The translations under genes were made by a program, and so were the position numbers. This document shows positions 44,627-54,696 of a stretch of 64,000 nucleotides of DNA, in pieces. How positions within the stretch are numbered: the first letter of the stretch is position 1; every line of letters starts with the position of its first letter. Origin of the DNA: Fusobacterium sp. SYSU M8D902 (GTDB lineage Bacteria; Fusobacteriota; Fusobacteriia; Fusobacteriales; Fusobacteriaceae); assembly GCF_040199715.1 (NCBI RefSeq), contig NZ_JBEFNA010000006.1, forward strand, positions 1 through 64,000, written 5' to 3'. Under the pieces are notes generated by a model, which saw only the letters and a list, made by a program, of their open reading frames with translations, searched no databases and was not told where the DNA came from.

Positions 44627-46681
44627 GTGGAAAGATATCAGAAAATATACTGGCCTTTAGAAAATATTGATATTGGAATTGAAAGTAAAAATTTAAAAAA
44701 ATTAGAAAAACTAGGTATAAGATCTATATCTGATCTACTCTATTATTTTCCTAAAGCCTATGATGATAGAACTAATATAAAAAAAATTGGTGAACTTCGT
44801 GGAGAGGAATATGTTGTTTTAAAAGCTACTCTCTTAACTATTTCTGCACCACCTACACGTTCTGGATTAAAGATGGTAAAAACTACTGCCACAGATGGAA
44901 CTGGTGTTATTGAAGTTATCTGGTTTCAAATGCCTTATTTAAGGAAGTCTTTAAAAATAGGAGAAGAGTATATATTTATTGGACAGGTTAAACGTGGTTA
45001 CATATTTCAGATGGTCAATCCCGAATTTAAACTAAGTAGTAATCAAAGAAAACTTGATGAAGGAGAGATTCTTCCTATATACAGTACCAGTAAGGAGCTT
45101 CCTCAAAACTCTCTTAGAAAAATTATTGAAAAAACTCTCAATACAGCTCTCTCTATTATAAACGAAAATATTCCTGATGAGATAATTAAAAAATATAAGC
45201 TATTGGATAGAAAACAAGCATTAAAAGCTATACATTTTCCTAAAAACAGTAAAAATTTAGAGGAAGCTAAAAGACGTTTTGCTGTTGAAGAGCTATTGGT
45301 TTTAGAAATGGGAATACTTCAAAAAAGATTTGAGGTAGATGATTTAAATAAGGAAAAATACCAGCTAGAGGATAAGAAAAATCTAGTAAAAAAATATTTA
45401 GCATCTCTTCCCTTTGAATTAACCAATGCCCAAAAAAGAGTTATTACCGAAATATACCGAGATTTAGCAAATGGTCGAATTGTAAATAGATTGATTCAAG
45501 GAGATGTTGGAAGTGGTAAAACTGCTGTTTCAATGGTTTTACTTCTATACATGTTAGAAAACTCATATCAAGGAGTACTTATGGCTCCTACTGAGATCTT
45601 AGCAGTACAACACTACCTCTCAGTAAAAGATAAATTTGAAAAATTGGGAGTTCGAGTAGAATTATTAACTGGAAGTTTTACTGGAAAGAAAAAATTAAAA
45701 ATATTAGAAGATATCAAAAATGGCGATATAGGTATTGTTATTGGAACTCATGCTCTTATTGAGGAGAGTGTTGTTTTTAATAAATTAGGATTAATTATAA
45801 TTGATGAACAACATAGATTCGGAGTTTTACAGAGAAAAGCTTTGAAAGATAAAGGAGTTTTAGCCAATCTTGTTGTTATGAGTGCCACACCTATTCCACG
45901 TTCACTAGCTTTAAGTATCTATGGTGACTTAGATGTATCTGTTATAGATGAACTCCCACCAGGAAGAAAACCCATTAGAACTAAGTGGATCTCCTCTGAT
46001 GAAGAGATAACCACAATGTATAATTTTATTGATAAAAAATTGCAACAAAGTAGACAAGCCTATTTTATAGCTCCTCTTATTGAGGAGAGTGAAAAATTAT
46101 CTGCTAAATCTACACAAGAACTTACTGAGGAAGTAGAAAAATTTTTACCCAGTTATAAGATAGGAGTACTTCATGGAAAGATGAAAAACTCTGAAAAAGA
46201 TGAGGTTATGGAAAAATTTAAAAATAAAGAGTTGGATATCCTTGTTTCAACAACAGTTATTGAAGTAGGTGTAGATGTTCCCAATTCATCTATCATAGTT
46301 ATAAATAATGCTGAAAGATTTGGACTTTCCGCCCTTCATCAATTACGTGGAAGAGTTGGAAGAGGACAACATCAATCTTACTGTTTTTTAGTTTCTAAAA
46401 CAGATAATGCCACATCTAAGGCTAGGCTTCAAGTTATGGAAGAGACTCAAGATGGATTTAAAATTGCTGAAGAAGATCTGAGACTTAGAAAATCAGGAGA
46501 GATTTTTGGAACAAAACAGAGTGGACTTAGTGACTTAAAATTTATTGATATAGTACATGATGTTAAAACTATAAAATTAGTTAAAGATATATGTACTGAT
46601 TACCTGAAAGAAAACAATGGAAAAATTCATAATGATTATTTAGCTATTGATATTTCAGAAAAATTTAAAGAGGTAAAATAA
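44627..46681 (+). CDS. recG: ATP-dependent DNA helicase RecG
   Basis: This 684-residue enzyme has an N-terminal wedge/OB region (residues 1-240), Walker A GDVGSGKTA, the DEQH box IIDEQHRFG, motif III VMSATPIPRSLA and motif VI QLRGRVGRG, with the C-terminal RecG-specific tail. It remodels stalled forks and branched DNA. The start is GTG at 44627 with AAAGGAG upstream; no ATG fits. Confidence 0.97.
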   Translation: MERYQKIYWPLENIDIGIESKNLKKLEKLGIRSISDLLYYFPKAYDDRTNIKKIGELRGEEYVVLKATLLTISAPPTRSGLKMVKTTATDGTGVIEVIWFQMPYLRKSLKIGEEYIFIGQVKRGYIFQMVNPEFKLSSNQRKLDEGEILPIYSTSKELPQNSLRKIIEKTLNTALSIINENIPDEIIKKYKLLDRKQALKAIHFPKNSKNLEEAKRRFAVEELLVLEMGILQKRFEVDDLNKEKYQLEDKKNLVKKYLASLPFELTNAQKRVITEIYRDLANGRIVNRLIQGDVGSGKTAVSMVLLLYMLENSYQGVLMAPTEILAVQHYLSVKDKFEKLGVRVELLTGSFTGKKKLKILEDIKNGDIGIVIGTHALIEESVVFNKLGLIIIDEQHRFGVLQRKALKDKGVLANLVVMSATPIPRSLALSIYGDLDVSVIDELPPGRKPIRTKWISSDEEITTMYNFIDKKLQQSRQAYFIAPLIEESEKLSAKSTQELTEEVEKFLPSYKIGVLHGKMKNSEKDEVMEKFKNKELDILVSTTVIEVGVDVPNSSIIVINNAERFGLSALHQLRGRVGRGQHQSYCFLVSKTDNATSKARLQVMEETQDGFKIAEEDLRLRKSGEIFGTKQSGLSDLKFIDIVHDVKTIKLVKDICTDYLKENNGKIHNDYLAIDISEKFKEVK

Positions 46682-46744
46682 TAGACAAAGTATAAGGAAA
46701 TATGTTAAAATATAGAGTAAAATAAATTTTAGATGGAGGATAAG

Positions 46745-48454
46745 ATGAGATTCAGTAAGAGTTATATTAAAACACTTAAAGAAACTCCAAAAGAAGCTGA
46801 AATAGCAAGTCATAAACTTCTTTTGAGAGCTGCAATGATTAAGAAATTAACTAGTGGAGTGTACACATACCTACCTCTAGGATTAAAAGCTCTTAAAAAA
46901 GTAGAGGCTATTGTAAGAAGAGAGTTAGACAGAGCAGGATCACAAGAGGTATTTATGCCAGTTCTACAACCAGCAGAACTTTGGAAAGAAAGTGGAAGAT
47001 GGGACGTTATGGGACCTCTTATGATGAAATTACAAGATAGAGCTAAGAGAGATTTCGTATTAGGACCAACACATGAAGAGGTAGTAACAGACCTTATTAA
47101 AAATGATTTAACATCATACAAACAATTACCTTTAAATTTATATCAAATTCAAGCTAAATTTAGAGATGAAATCAGACCTAGATTTGGACTTATGAGAGGA
47201 AGAGAGTTCGTAATGGAAGATGGATACTCTTTCCACGCTACTAGAGAATCTCTAGATCAAGAGTTTGACAACATAGAGGCTGCATACAAAAGAATATTTG
47301 CTGGATGCGGACTAAAGTTTAGACCTGTTGAGGCTGACTCTGGTGCCATTGGTGGAAATGGATCTAAAGAGTTCCACGTATTAGCTGATTCTGGTGAAGA
47401 TGAGATCATCTACTGTGAGAGTTGTGACTATGCAGCTAACGTAGAAACTGCTGTAAGTAAAGTTTTCCATGCTGAAAAAGAGGAGTTAAAATCTCCTGAA
47501 TTAGTTGATACTCCAAATGTATCAAAAATAGAGGACGTTGTAGAGTTTTTAAAAGTTCCTGTAGAAAGAACTGTAAAAGCTATGATGTATAAAGATCTTG
47601 GAACTGATGATGTATACATGGTACTAATCAGAGGAGATTATGAAGTTAATGAAACTAAACTTAAAAATGCTATAGACGCTATTGAAGTTGAGTTATTAAC
47701 TGATGAAGAGTTAGAAAAATTAGGACTTATCAAAGGATTTATTGGTCCTTTTGGAGCAGATTTAGGAAATATAAAAATAGTGGCAGACGATACTGTTTTA
47801 GAGATAACTAACCACACAGCTGGTGGAAATAAATTGGATACTCACTACCTAAATGTAAACTATGGTAGAGACTATAAAGCTGATATTGTTAAAGATGTAA
47901 AAACTGTTAAACCAGGACATGTTTGTGAAAAATGTGATGGAACTCTTACTTCTGCTAGAGGAATTGAAGTAGGTCACATATTCAAACTAGGAACTAAATA
48001 CTCTGAGAAGTTACAAGCTAACTTCATAGATGAAAAAGGAGAAACTCATCCTATAATAATGGGGTGCTATGGTATAGGAGTATCTAGAACTCTTGCTTCT
48101 GCTGTTGAACAAAACAATGATGAATTTGGAATAGTTTGGCCAACTGCTATAGCTCCATATATTGTAGATGTTATCCCTGCTAATATGAAAGATCAGACAC
48201 AAGTAGCTCTTGCTGAAGAACTATATAATGCTCTACTTGATGATGGTATAGATACTATGATTGACGATAGAGATGAAAGACCTGGATTCAAATTTAAAGA
48301 TGCTGACTTAATTGGATTCCCATTTAAAGTTATCTGTGGTAAAAAAGCTGGAGAAGGTCTTGTTGAGTTAAAGATAAGAAAAACTGGAGAAACTTTTGAA
48401 ATTTCAAAAGATGAAGTTATCTCTAAAGTTAGAGAATTAATGAAAAAATACTAA
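46745..48454 (+). CDS. proS: Prolyl-tRNA synthetase, bacterial type
   Basis: This 569-residue synthetase has class II motifs (GVYTYLPLG, FRDEIRPRFGLMRGREFVMEDGYSF), an editing insertion between motifs 2 and 3 (about 230-390) and YGIGVSRTLASA, then the anticodon-binding domain. ATG 46745 is used, since GGAGG lies five bases upstream; the in-frame ATG at 46733 precedes the site. It follows recG by 63 bp. Confidence 0.96.
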   Translation: MRFSKSYIKTLKETPKEAEIASHKLLLRAAMIKKLTSGVYTYLPLGLKALKKVEAIVRRELDRAGSQEVFMPVLQPAELWKESGRWDVMGPLMMKLQDRAKRDFVLGPTHEEVVTDLIKNDLTSYKQLPLNLYQIQAKFRDEIRPRFGLMRGREFVMEDGYSFHATRESLDQEFDNIEAAYKRIFAGCGLKFRPVEADSGAIGGNGSKEFHVLADSGEDEIIYCESCDYAANVETAVSKVFHAEKEELKSPELVDTPNVSKIEDVVEFLKVPVERTVKAMMYKDLGTDDVYMVLIRGDYEVNETKLKNAIDAIEVELLTDEELEKLGLIKGFIGPFGADLGNIKIVADDTVLEITNHTAGGNKLDTHYLNVNYGRDYKADIVKDVKTVKPGHVCEKCDGTLTSARGIEVGHIFKLGTKYSEKLQANFIDEKGETHPIIMGCYGIGVSRTLASAVEQNNDEFGIVWPTAIAPYIVDVIPANMKDQTQVALAEELYNALLDDGIDTMIDDRDERPGFKFKDADLIGFPFKVICGKKAGEGLVELKIRKTGETFEISKDEVISKVRELMKKY

Positions 48455-48461
48455 TGTTTTT

Positions 48462-48493
48462 AAGGAAAAACTTTTCAGTTTTTCCTTTTTTTT
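48462..48493 (+). terminator. Terminator of proS
   Basis: AAGGAAAAACT pairs with AGTTTTTCCTT, then T8. Confidence 0.88.
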
Positions 48494-48593
48494 ATAAAAA
48501 AACTCATATAGCAATTTTATTTTATATCAAATTAATCTAGTTTTATATTTTTTTTATGATATAATATAATAAAGATCATTAATGGAGGTTCAT

Positions 48594-50006
48594 ATGAAAG
48601 TTATAAATAAATTAGAAAAATTTTATGATAAAAATCTTCTATTAATATTTGAAGATGAGAATAATTATTGTGATTGTATTCCTGAAGATGGAAAAAAATT
48701 AATAGAAAAACTAAAGGAGAAAAACTCTTTTACTGGAAAGAGATCTGAAGTTTTATCAGTTAACTATTTTGTTAACGACACTCTTATATCAATGGATATT
48801 CTAGGATTTGGAAAAAAAGAGGAGTTCTCTGAAAATATATTGAGAGAGACTCTTTTTAAATATCTTAACGGACAAAAAGGTAGTATATTAATATCTAGTA
48901 ACTCTAAAGAACTTGGAAATACCGATATTATTTGTGAAATAGTTGGAAATGTAAATTACTATTTTGATGAATTTAAAAGTGAAAAAGGAAAAAAAATAGA
49001 TGTTGATTTTTTCTCTTTTGATAATATAGATATTACAGAGGCTCTTATTTTAAATGAGGCTACTGATGTTACTAGAGAATTGGTTAATTTACCAGCTAAT
49101 ATTATCAACCCTGACACTCTAGCTGAGAGAACTTTACTACTTGGTAAGGAGTTTGGATTTGAAGTAGAAATACTTGATGAGAATAAAATTCAAGATTTAG
49201 GTATGAACCTTTTATATAACGTTGGAAAAGCTTCTGTTAATAAACCTAAGCTTATAGTTATGAGATATTTTGGAGATTCTTCTTCTGATGAAAAAATAGG
49301 TTTAGTTGGAAAAGGATTAACTTATGATACTGGTGGACTTTGTTTAAAACCTGCTGATTCTATGCTAACTATGAAAGATGATATGACTGGTGGAGCTACA
49401 GTTATTGGTACAATGTGTGCTGTGGCTAAAAATAAAATAAAAAGAAATGTTATCGCTGTTGTTCCTGCTTGTGAAAACTCTATCAATGGAAACTCATACA
49501 GACCTGGAGATATTATCAAATCTATGAACGGAAAGAGTGTAGAGATAATAAATACTGATGCAGAAGGTAGATTAGCCCTTGCTGATGCTATAACTTATAT
49601 TGTTAGAAATGAAAAGGTCAGTGAAATAATTGATGTAGCTACTCTTACTGGAGCTATGATGGTAGCTTTAGGTACATTTATTACTGGAGTATTCTCTAAC
49701 TCTGATGATATTTATTCTAAATTAGAGAATAGTTGTAATAAATATGGAGAAAGAATCTGGAGAATGCCTCTTGATAACCAATTTAAAGAACTTTTAAAAT
49801 CAGAGGTTGCTGATATTAAACATATGGGAACAAGATGGGGTGGAGCTATTAGTGCTGCTAAATTCTTAGAAATTTTTGCTGAGGATACTCCTTGGACACA
49901 TATGGATATTGCTGGTACTGCCTTTGATAACTCCTCTAAATGGTTTAAAAAAGGAGCTTCTGGAGTACATGTAAAAGGTCTTTATAACTATTGTAAAGAG
50001 AGATAA
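48594..50006 (+). CDS. pepA: Leucyl aminopeptidase (M17)
   Basis: This 470-residue di-zinc enzyme has ATDVTRELVNLPAN, KGLTYDTGGLCLK, KDDMTGGA and the signature NTDAEGRLALAD. The catalytic Lys and Arg and the metal ligands lie within these motifs. It releases N-terminal residues from peptides in the cytoplasm, in line with a peptide-fermenting life style. ATG 48594 has GGAGG five bases upstream; the ATG at 48582 is rejected. Confidence 0.94.
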   Translation: MKVINKLEKFYDKNLLLIFEDENNYCDCIPEDGKKLIEKLKEKNSFTGKRSEVLSVNYFVNDTLISMDILGFGKKEEFSENILRETLFKYLNGQKGSILISSNSKELGNTDIICEIVGNVNYYFDEFKSEKGKKIDVDFFSFDNIDITEALILNEATDVTRELVNLPANIINPDTLAERTLLLGKEFGFEVEILDENKIQDLGMNLLYNVGKASVNKPKLIVMRYFGDSSSDEKIGLVGKGLTYDTGGLCLKPADSMLTMKDDMTGGATVIGTMCAVAKNKIKRNVIAVVPACENSINGNSYRPGDIIKSMNGKSVEIINTDAEGRLALADAITYIVRNEKVSEIIDVATLTGAMMVALGTFITGVFSNSDDIYSKLENSCNKYGERIWRMPLDNQFKELLKSEVADIKHMGTRWGGAISAAKFLEIFAEDTPWTHMDIAGTAFDNSSKWFKKGASGVHVKGLYNYCKER

Positions 50007-50203
50007 GAAGTAAAATTTCTAACAGATCCTATAAGTTATCTACTAGTATTCTAAAATCATGAACTAAAATAAACTTATAAAACTAGAAAAAATAAGGATA
50101 ATATAAAATATATTGAACTTTATAATTTTTTTATTGGCATCTATAATTTTATAGTTTTTTCCCTTATAATTTTAATATAATCAATACTTTACGGAGGGGA
50201 AAA

Positions 50204-51121
50204 ATGTTAATACAATCAATGTTAGAGCTTATTGGAAATACTCCAATTATAAAATTAAATAATATCGAAACTTTTGGAAATAATATATATTTAAAATTAG
50301 AAGGAAGTAATCCTAGCAAAAGTACTAAAGATAGAATAGCTTTGGCTATGATTGAAGATGCTGAAAAATCTGGAAAAATAAGTAAAAAAACAACTATAAT
50401 TGAAGCTACTAGTGGAAATACAGGAATTTCATTAGCTATGATCTGTGCTTTGAAAAAATATAGATTAAAAATAATAATGCCTGACAATATGAGTGTTGAA
50501 AGAATTCAACTTATGAGAGCCTATGGAGCAGAGGTAATTTTAACTCCTGGACACTTAGGAATGAAAGGTTGTAGTGATAAACTTGAATTAATAAAAGAGG
50601 AAACAAAAGATTATTTTATTCCTAATCAATTTTCTAATCCTAGAAATCCAGGTATACACTATGAAACTACTGCCAATGAAATTCTAAAAGATTTGAATAA
50701 TAAAATTGACTATTTTATCTGTGGAACAGGAACAGGCGGAAGTTTTTCTGGAATTGCTAAAAGATTGAAAGAGGTTATTCCAAGTATACAAAACATAGCT
50801 CTTGAACCTGATACTTCTCCTCTTATCTCAAAAGGATATACTGGATCTCATAAGATTCAAGGTATGGGTATGAGCTTGGGAAAAATACCAGATGTTTTTA
50901 ATAATAGCTTAGCTGATAAAGTATTGTTGGCTAACTATGATAAAAGTATTGATTATATGAAAAAATTAGCTAAAGAAGAGGGAATTCTAGCTGGAATTTC
51001 CACTGGAGCTACTCTATCTTCAGCTATAGAAATTTGTAAAAATAATAAAAATAAAAATTTAAATATTGTTGTATTTTCTAACGATTCTGGAGAAAAATAT
51101 CTATCTAGTAATATTTTTTAG
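50204..51121 (+). CDS. CysK-fold PLP enzyme: cysteine synthase or cysteine H2S-lyase
   Basis: This 305-residue fold-II PLP enzyme starts LIQSMLELIGNTPII and has EATSGNTGISLA and the phosphate loop GTGTGG. The PLP lysine (Lys42) lies in NPSKSTKDR instead of the usual NP(G/A)GSVKDR. Near residue 230, GMGMSLGKIPDVFN replaces the GIGAGFIP typical of CysK. Fusobacterium has CysK relatives that release H2S from cysteine, and I recall an active-site Asp near 232 in Fn1055; Asp230 here could match, but this is unverified. It starts at ATG 50204 with GGAGGGG upstream. No cysE is adjacent. Confidence 0.75.
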   Translation: MLIQSMLELIGNTPIIKLNNIETFGNNIYLKLEGSNPSKSTKDRIALAMIEDAEKSGKISKKTTIIEATSGNTGISLAMICALKKYRLKIIMPDNMSVERIQLMRAYGAEVILTPGHLGMKGCSDKLELIKEETKDYFIPNQFSNPRNPGIHYETTANEILKDLNNKIDYFICGTGTGGSFSGIAKRLKEVIPSIQNIALEPDTSPLISKGYTGSHKIQGMGMSLGKIPDVFNNSLADKVLLANYDKSIDYMKKLAKEEGILAGISTGATLSSAIEICKNNKNKNLNIVVFSNDSGEKYLSSNIF

Positions 51122-51150
51122 AAAATTCTCACGCATTTTTATTTCACATT

Positions 51151-51198
51151 AAAAAAGTTGATTAACTCAATCTATTGTCTGAGTCAATCAACTTTTTT
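51151..51198. terminator. Bidirectional terminator after the CysK-like gene
   Basis: AAAAAAGTTGATT pairs with AATCAACTTTTTT, extended inward by ACTCA/TGAGT with one mismatch. A and T runs flank both sides. Confidence 0.9.
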
Positions 51199-51201
51199 CC
51201 T

Positions 51202-54054
51202 CTATTTTGATGAACTGTTTTTCACAACATATTGATAAAGATCATTTTCAATCTCATCTTTCAATAAAAGTAAATACTCTACAACACTATTTCCTTTATA
51301 GTTTATTGTATCCTTTCCTTCTAAAACTGTTTCTATCTCTCCAATATAATAAAAATTTTCTCCTGTTTTTCTTTTTAAAAAAGCCTCTAAAGTGTAATAA
51401 TTTTCAGCTATCTTCCCTTCAGCTGTCAACTTTCCATCTCTTTTCAAGCATCTTTTATTTTTAGAAAACCATACAAATTTTCTTCTATCATAAAATACAT
51501 TATCATATTGTGTCATATCTAGATCATTATCTACAGTTATAAAAAGAATTACCTTTCTAGCCTCTTCAAAAACTGTATATCCACTCACTTGATATCCATT
51601 GTTAAAGTCTAAGTTCAGATACCAAAACGCCTCCTGTTTGCTATACTCCTTATACTTTAATATACTCTTTTCTCCAACTTGTTTATAGTTCTTACCACTA
51701 TAAGCTAAATTATATTTAATCAGGTCATCTATCAAATCTTTGAAATATCTATTTTTACTATAACTTTCAAAAAAATCTTTTGCAAGAACAATCTTATCAC
51801 CATATCTTTCTAATATAGGATAAAACTCCTTAGCTGTTGACAAACTGACAAAAATCTCTTTAAGAAGATGTTTTACTCCATTCTCTACACTCTCTTTTTG
51901 ATTTTTTAGACTATATTCATTCTCTAAAATCTTTTCTATAATCTCTATATTTACATCTTTATTTATCAATGCCTCTTTTAAAATAAGCATCTCATGTACC
52001 CTTTTAGCTGGTGTAAAAAAACTTGAAAGAAAAGTAAGATAATTATTCTCTTTTTGATTTAATGGTTCTAATTCTAATTTAGGTTTTAATATTCTTAAAA
52101 CTTCATCATAAGTTTTTTTATATTTTAAAATTACACTTGGATCTATCATATTTCTCTCAAAAAAATCAGATAACATAGGTATTCTTCCCAATTGTTTTTC
52201 TAAAAAGATAAAATCCTTCTCTATATTTTTTTTAGTTGAAAAATTATTTTTATTGATATTATCAAATATTCTCTCTTTAACTATCTCTTCAAAAATTATC
52301 GAACTCTCTCCAGGAATTATATTTGTTCCATTCACTAAAAATCTTTTCATATAGTCCTTATCAAAGCTATTATTTTGAGATATAGCTATGGGAATCAAAA
52401 AGTTTTTTTCGTAGTTCCCTATAAAGTCTAAAATAACTAAGTATTCCTTGTCCTTATATTTTCTTAATCCTCTTCCCAATTGTTGGATATACACTATAGA
52501 AGATTGTGTTGGTCTCAATAAAATCACTTGATTTATACACGGAATATCTACCCCTTCATTAAATATATCCACTGTTATTATATACTCTATCTCACCATCT
52601 TCTAGTTTTTTTATTGTTTTCTCTCTTTTCTCATCACTGTCATCACCCTTTAAAGCTTCACACCTAACTCCTCTCTCTTTAAACTTTTCACTTAAGATTA
52701 TAGCCTCCTCAACTCTAGATACAAATATAAGCCCGTGGAGTTTATCCCCACTATAACCGTAAAATCTACTTTTTTCTAGAATATGCTCCACTCTTTCTGA
52801 GACTACAAGTTTATTTATATGAGTTTTTTCACTTATTATCTCTCCGTTTATCTCTATATCTGATACTCCAAAATAGTGAAATGGACATAACAAACTCTCT
52901 TTCAAAGCATCATACAATCTTATTTCATAAGCTATATTATTATCAAATAATTTATAGATATCAAAATTATCTCCTCTTTCTGGAGTGGCTGTCATTCCAA
53001 GTAAAAATTTAGGTATGAAGTAATTTATTAGATTTTGGTAAGTTTTGGCTCCACTGTGATGTACCTCATCTATAACTATATAATCAAAGTAATCTCTTGG
53101 AAATTTTCTAAAATTCTCCTCTTTTCCCAATGTTTGAATCATAGCAAAAACAATATCTGCCTCTCTATTTTCATCATTGTTATAGATTATGATCTCCCTT
53201 TCTTTTAAAATCTTTTCAAAAGTCTCCTTTGCCTTTTCAAGAATAGTCTTTCTATGGGCTATAAATAGTACTCTTTTGGGATTACAGTTTTGAACATCAA
53301 AAGCACTTAAATATGTTTTTCCTGTTCCAGTGGCACTTATCAAAAGTCCTCTTTTCTCATACTTTCTCAAAACTCTCAGATTTTCCAATGCCTGAATCTG
53401 CATCATATTAGGTTTAATCTTTTCCTCTTTTAACTCTTTTTCTTTTCTTCTCTCTCTATACTCTCTGTTAAATTCATACACATTCTCATACTCTATTATC
53501 TTTTCTATAGTTAAATTTTCAAGTCCATTAAAAACTTCATAGAAATTTTCCAAAGTATCCTTTATAATCCTTCCACTTTCTAAAGAGTTTATCATCAAAT
53601 TCCATTCAAAATTAGTAGTAAGTGCTGTTTGAGTAAGATTACTACTACCTATCATCATACTCCAAATATTTCCTTTTTTAAAAAAATAACCTTTAGCATG
53701 AAATTTCTCTGTAGATAGAATTTTCAATTCTATATTTTTAAACTCTAGCAGTTTTTTTAAAGCCTTAGGCTGTGTAAAATTCAAATAATCTCCAGTTAAA
53801 ATTTTTCCTTTTACTCCTCTTTTATCTAGCTCTCTCAACTGTTCCAATATCATTGTGACACCACTCATTGTTATAAATGCCACTGATATTATAAACTCCT
53901 CACACTCTTCTAACTCTCTTCTCAATAAACTTATTATCTTTTCTTCTCTATTGGATATTAATTTATGTTGATACCTATCTGATGACTCTATCTCTCTATC
54001 TATGAGACTTGTTTTAATACTGTTTATCAAAATATTTTCCACTATACTCTCCAT
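51202..54054 (-). CDS. PLD-nuclease / SF2 helicase / DUF3427 multidomain protein
   Basis: This protein, about 950 residues long, has three parts. Residues 50-180 form a phospholipase D-like nuclease domain with one HKD half (FHAKGYFF ... MIGSSNLTQTAL). Residues 220-560 form an SF2 helicase, with SATGTGKTYLS, DEVHH, GMTATPERGD and QQLGRGLRKYKDKE. The C-terminal part matches DUF3427 (FWYLNLDFNNG ... GYTVFEEARKVILF). Such proteins are DNA-processing enzymes, often in accessory or defence contexts, but this family's role is not settled. The start is weak: the TTG at 54078 lies inside the rdgB terminator hairpin, so ATG 54054 is preferred though it lacks a good ribosome site. Confidence 0.8.
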   Translation of the reverse strand: MESIVENILINSIKTSLIDREIESSDRYQHKLISNREEKIISLLRRELEECEEFIISVAFITMSGVTMILEQLRELDKRGVKGKILTGDYLNFTQPKALKKLLEFKNIELKILSTEKFHAKGYFFKKGNIWSMMIGSSNLTQTALTTNFEWNLMINSLESGRIIKDTLENFYEVFNGLENLTIEKIIEYENVYEFNREYRERRKEKELKEEKIKPNMMQIQALENLRVLRKYEKRGLLISATGTGKTYLSAFDVQNCNPKRVLFIAHRKTILEKAKETFEKILKEREIIIYNNDENREADIVFAMIQTLGKEENFRKFPRDYFDYIVIDEVHHSGAKTYQNLINYFIPKFLLGMTATPERGDNFDIYKLFDNNIAYEIRLYDALKESLLCPFHYFGVSDIEINGEIISEKTHINKLVVSERVEHILEKSRFYGYSGDKLHGLIFVSRVEEAIILSEKFKERGVRCEALKGDDSDEKREKTIKKLEDGEIEYIITVDIFNEGVDIPCINQVILLRPTQSSIVYIQQLGRGLRKYKDKEYLVILDFIGNYEKNFLIPIAISQNNSFDKDYMKRFLVNGTNIIPGESSIIFEEIVKERIFDNINKNNFSTKKNIEKDFIFLEKQLGRIPMLSDFFERNMIDPSVILKYKKTYDEVLRILKPKLELEPLNQKENNYLTFLSSFFTPAKRVHEMLILKEALINKDVNIEIIEKILENEYSLKNQKESVENGVKHLLKEIFVSLSTAKEFYPILERYGDKIVLAKDFFESYSKNRYFKDLIDDLIKYNLAYSGKNYKQVGEKSILKYKEYSKQEAFWYLNLDFNNGYQVSGYTVFEEARKVILFITVDNDLDMTQYDNVFYDRRKFVWFSKNKRCLKRDGKLTAEGKIAENYYTLEAFLKRKTGENFYYIGEIETVLEGKDTINYKGNSVVEYLLLLKDEIENDLYQYVVKNSSSK

Positions 54055-54060
54055 TCTAAC

Positions 54061-54096
54061 AAAATAGGGAAAGTCCAAATTCTTGCACTCTCCCTA
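54061..54096 (-). terminator. Terminator of the pcrA-lpx-rdgB operon
   Basis: Minus strand: AGGGAGAGT pairs with ACTTTCCCT (one G-U), exiting into TATTTTG. The T-tract is short. Confidence 0.65.
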
Positions 54097-54103
54097 TTAT
54101 CTA

Positions 54104-54694
54104 CTAGTCAGCTAAAACTGTTTTTAATTCTTTTTCCAATTTTTTTAGAGCGTTTGCTCTGTGACTGATCTTATTCTTTATCTCTGGCATCTCAGCTAAA
54201 GACATCTTGTATTCAGCTACATAGAAGTATGGATCATACCCAAAACCATCTTTTCCCTTAGGTTCATATAGTAATTCTCCCTCTATCTCACCTCTAAAAG
54301 AGTAAGATCTACCATCTGGTTTTCCTAGAGTAACAACACTTACGAAATGACATCTTCTATTTTTTTCATCTTTCATTACTTCCATTAATTTTTGGTTATT
54401 TGATTCATCAGTGGCATTCTCTCCAGAATATCTTGCTGAATATACTCCAGGAGCTCCATTTAAAGCTTCTACACATAGTCCTGAATCATCAGCTATTGTA
54501 ATCATTCCTGTATATTTAGCAATCTCAACAGCTTTTTTAGCTGAATTCTCTTCAAATGTCTCTCCATCTTCAATTACTTCTGGTATCTCTATTCCATCTT
54601 TTATAGATAGAATCTCTACATCTTCTACATTGGAAAATATAGCCTTTATCTCATCAATCTTATGTTTATTTCCTGTTGCTAAAAATATCTTCAT
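54104..54694 (-). CDS. rdgB: dITP/XTP pyrophosphatase
   Basis: This 196-residue Ham1-family enzyme has LATGNKHKIDEI at the N-terminus, ADDSGLCVEALNGAPGVYSARYSG and GKDGFGYDPYFYV, ending with SHRANAL. It hydrolyses non-canonical purine triphosphates. It starts at ATG 54694, two bases after the rph stop, with GAGGGA upstream. The rph-rdgB pair is common in bacteria. Confidence 0.96.
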   Translation of the reverse strand: MKIFLATGNKHKIDEIKAIFSNVEDVEILSIKDGIEIPEVIEDGETFEENSAKKAVEIAKYTGMITIADDSGLCVEALNGAPGVYSARYSGENATDESNNQKLMEVMKDEKNRRCHFVSVVTLGKPDGRSYSFRGEIEGELLYEPKGKDGFGYDPYFYVAEYKMSLAEMPEIKNKISHRANALKKLEKELKTVLAD

Positions 54695-54696
54695 AA

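Noticed and set aside
51202-54078. TTG start at 54078 for the PLD-helicase gene
   Set aside because: It falls inside the rdgB terminator hairpin; ATG 54054 is more likely, though its ribosome site is poor.
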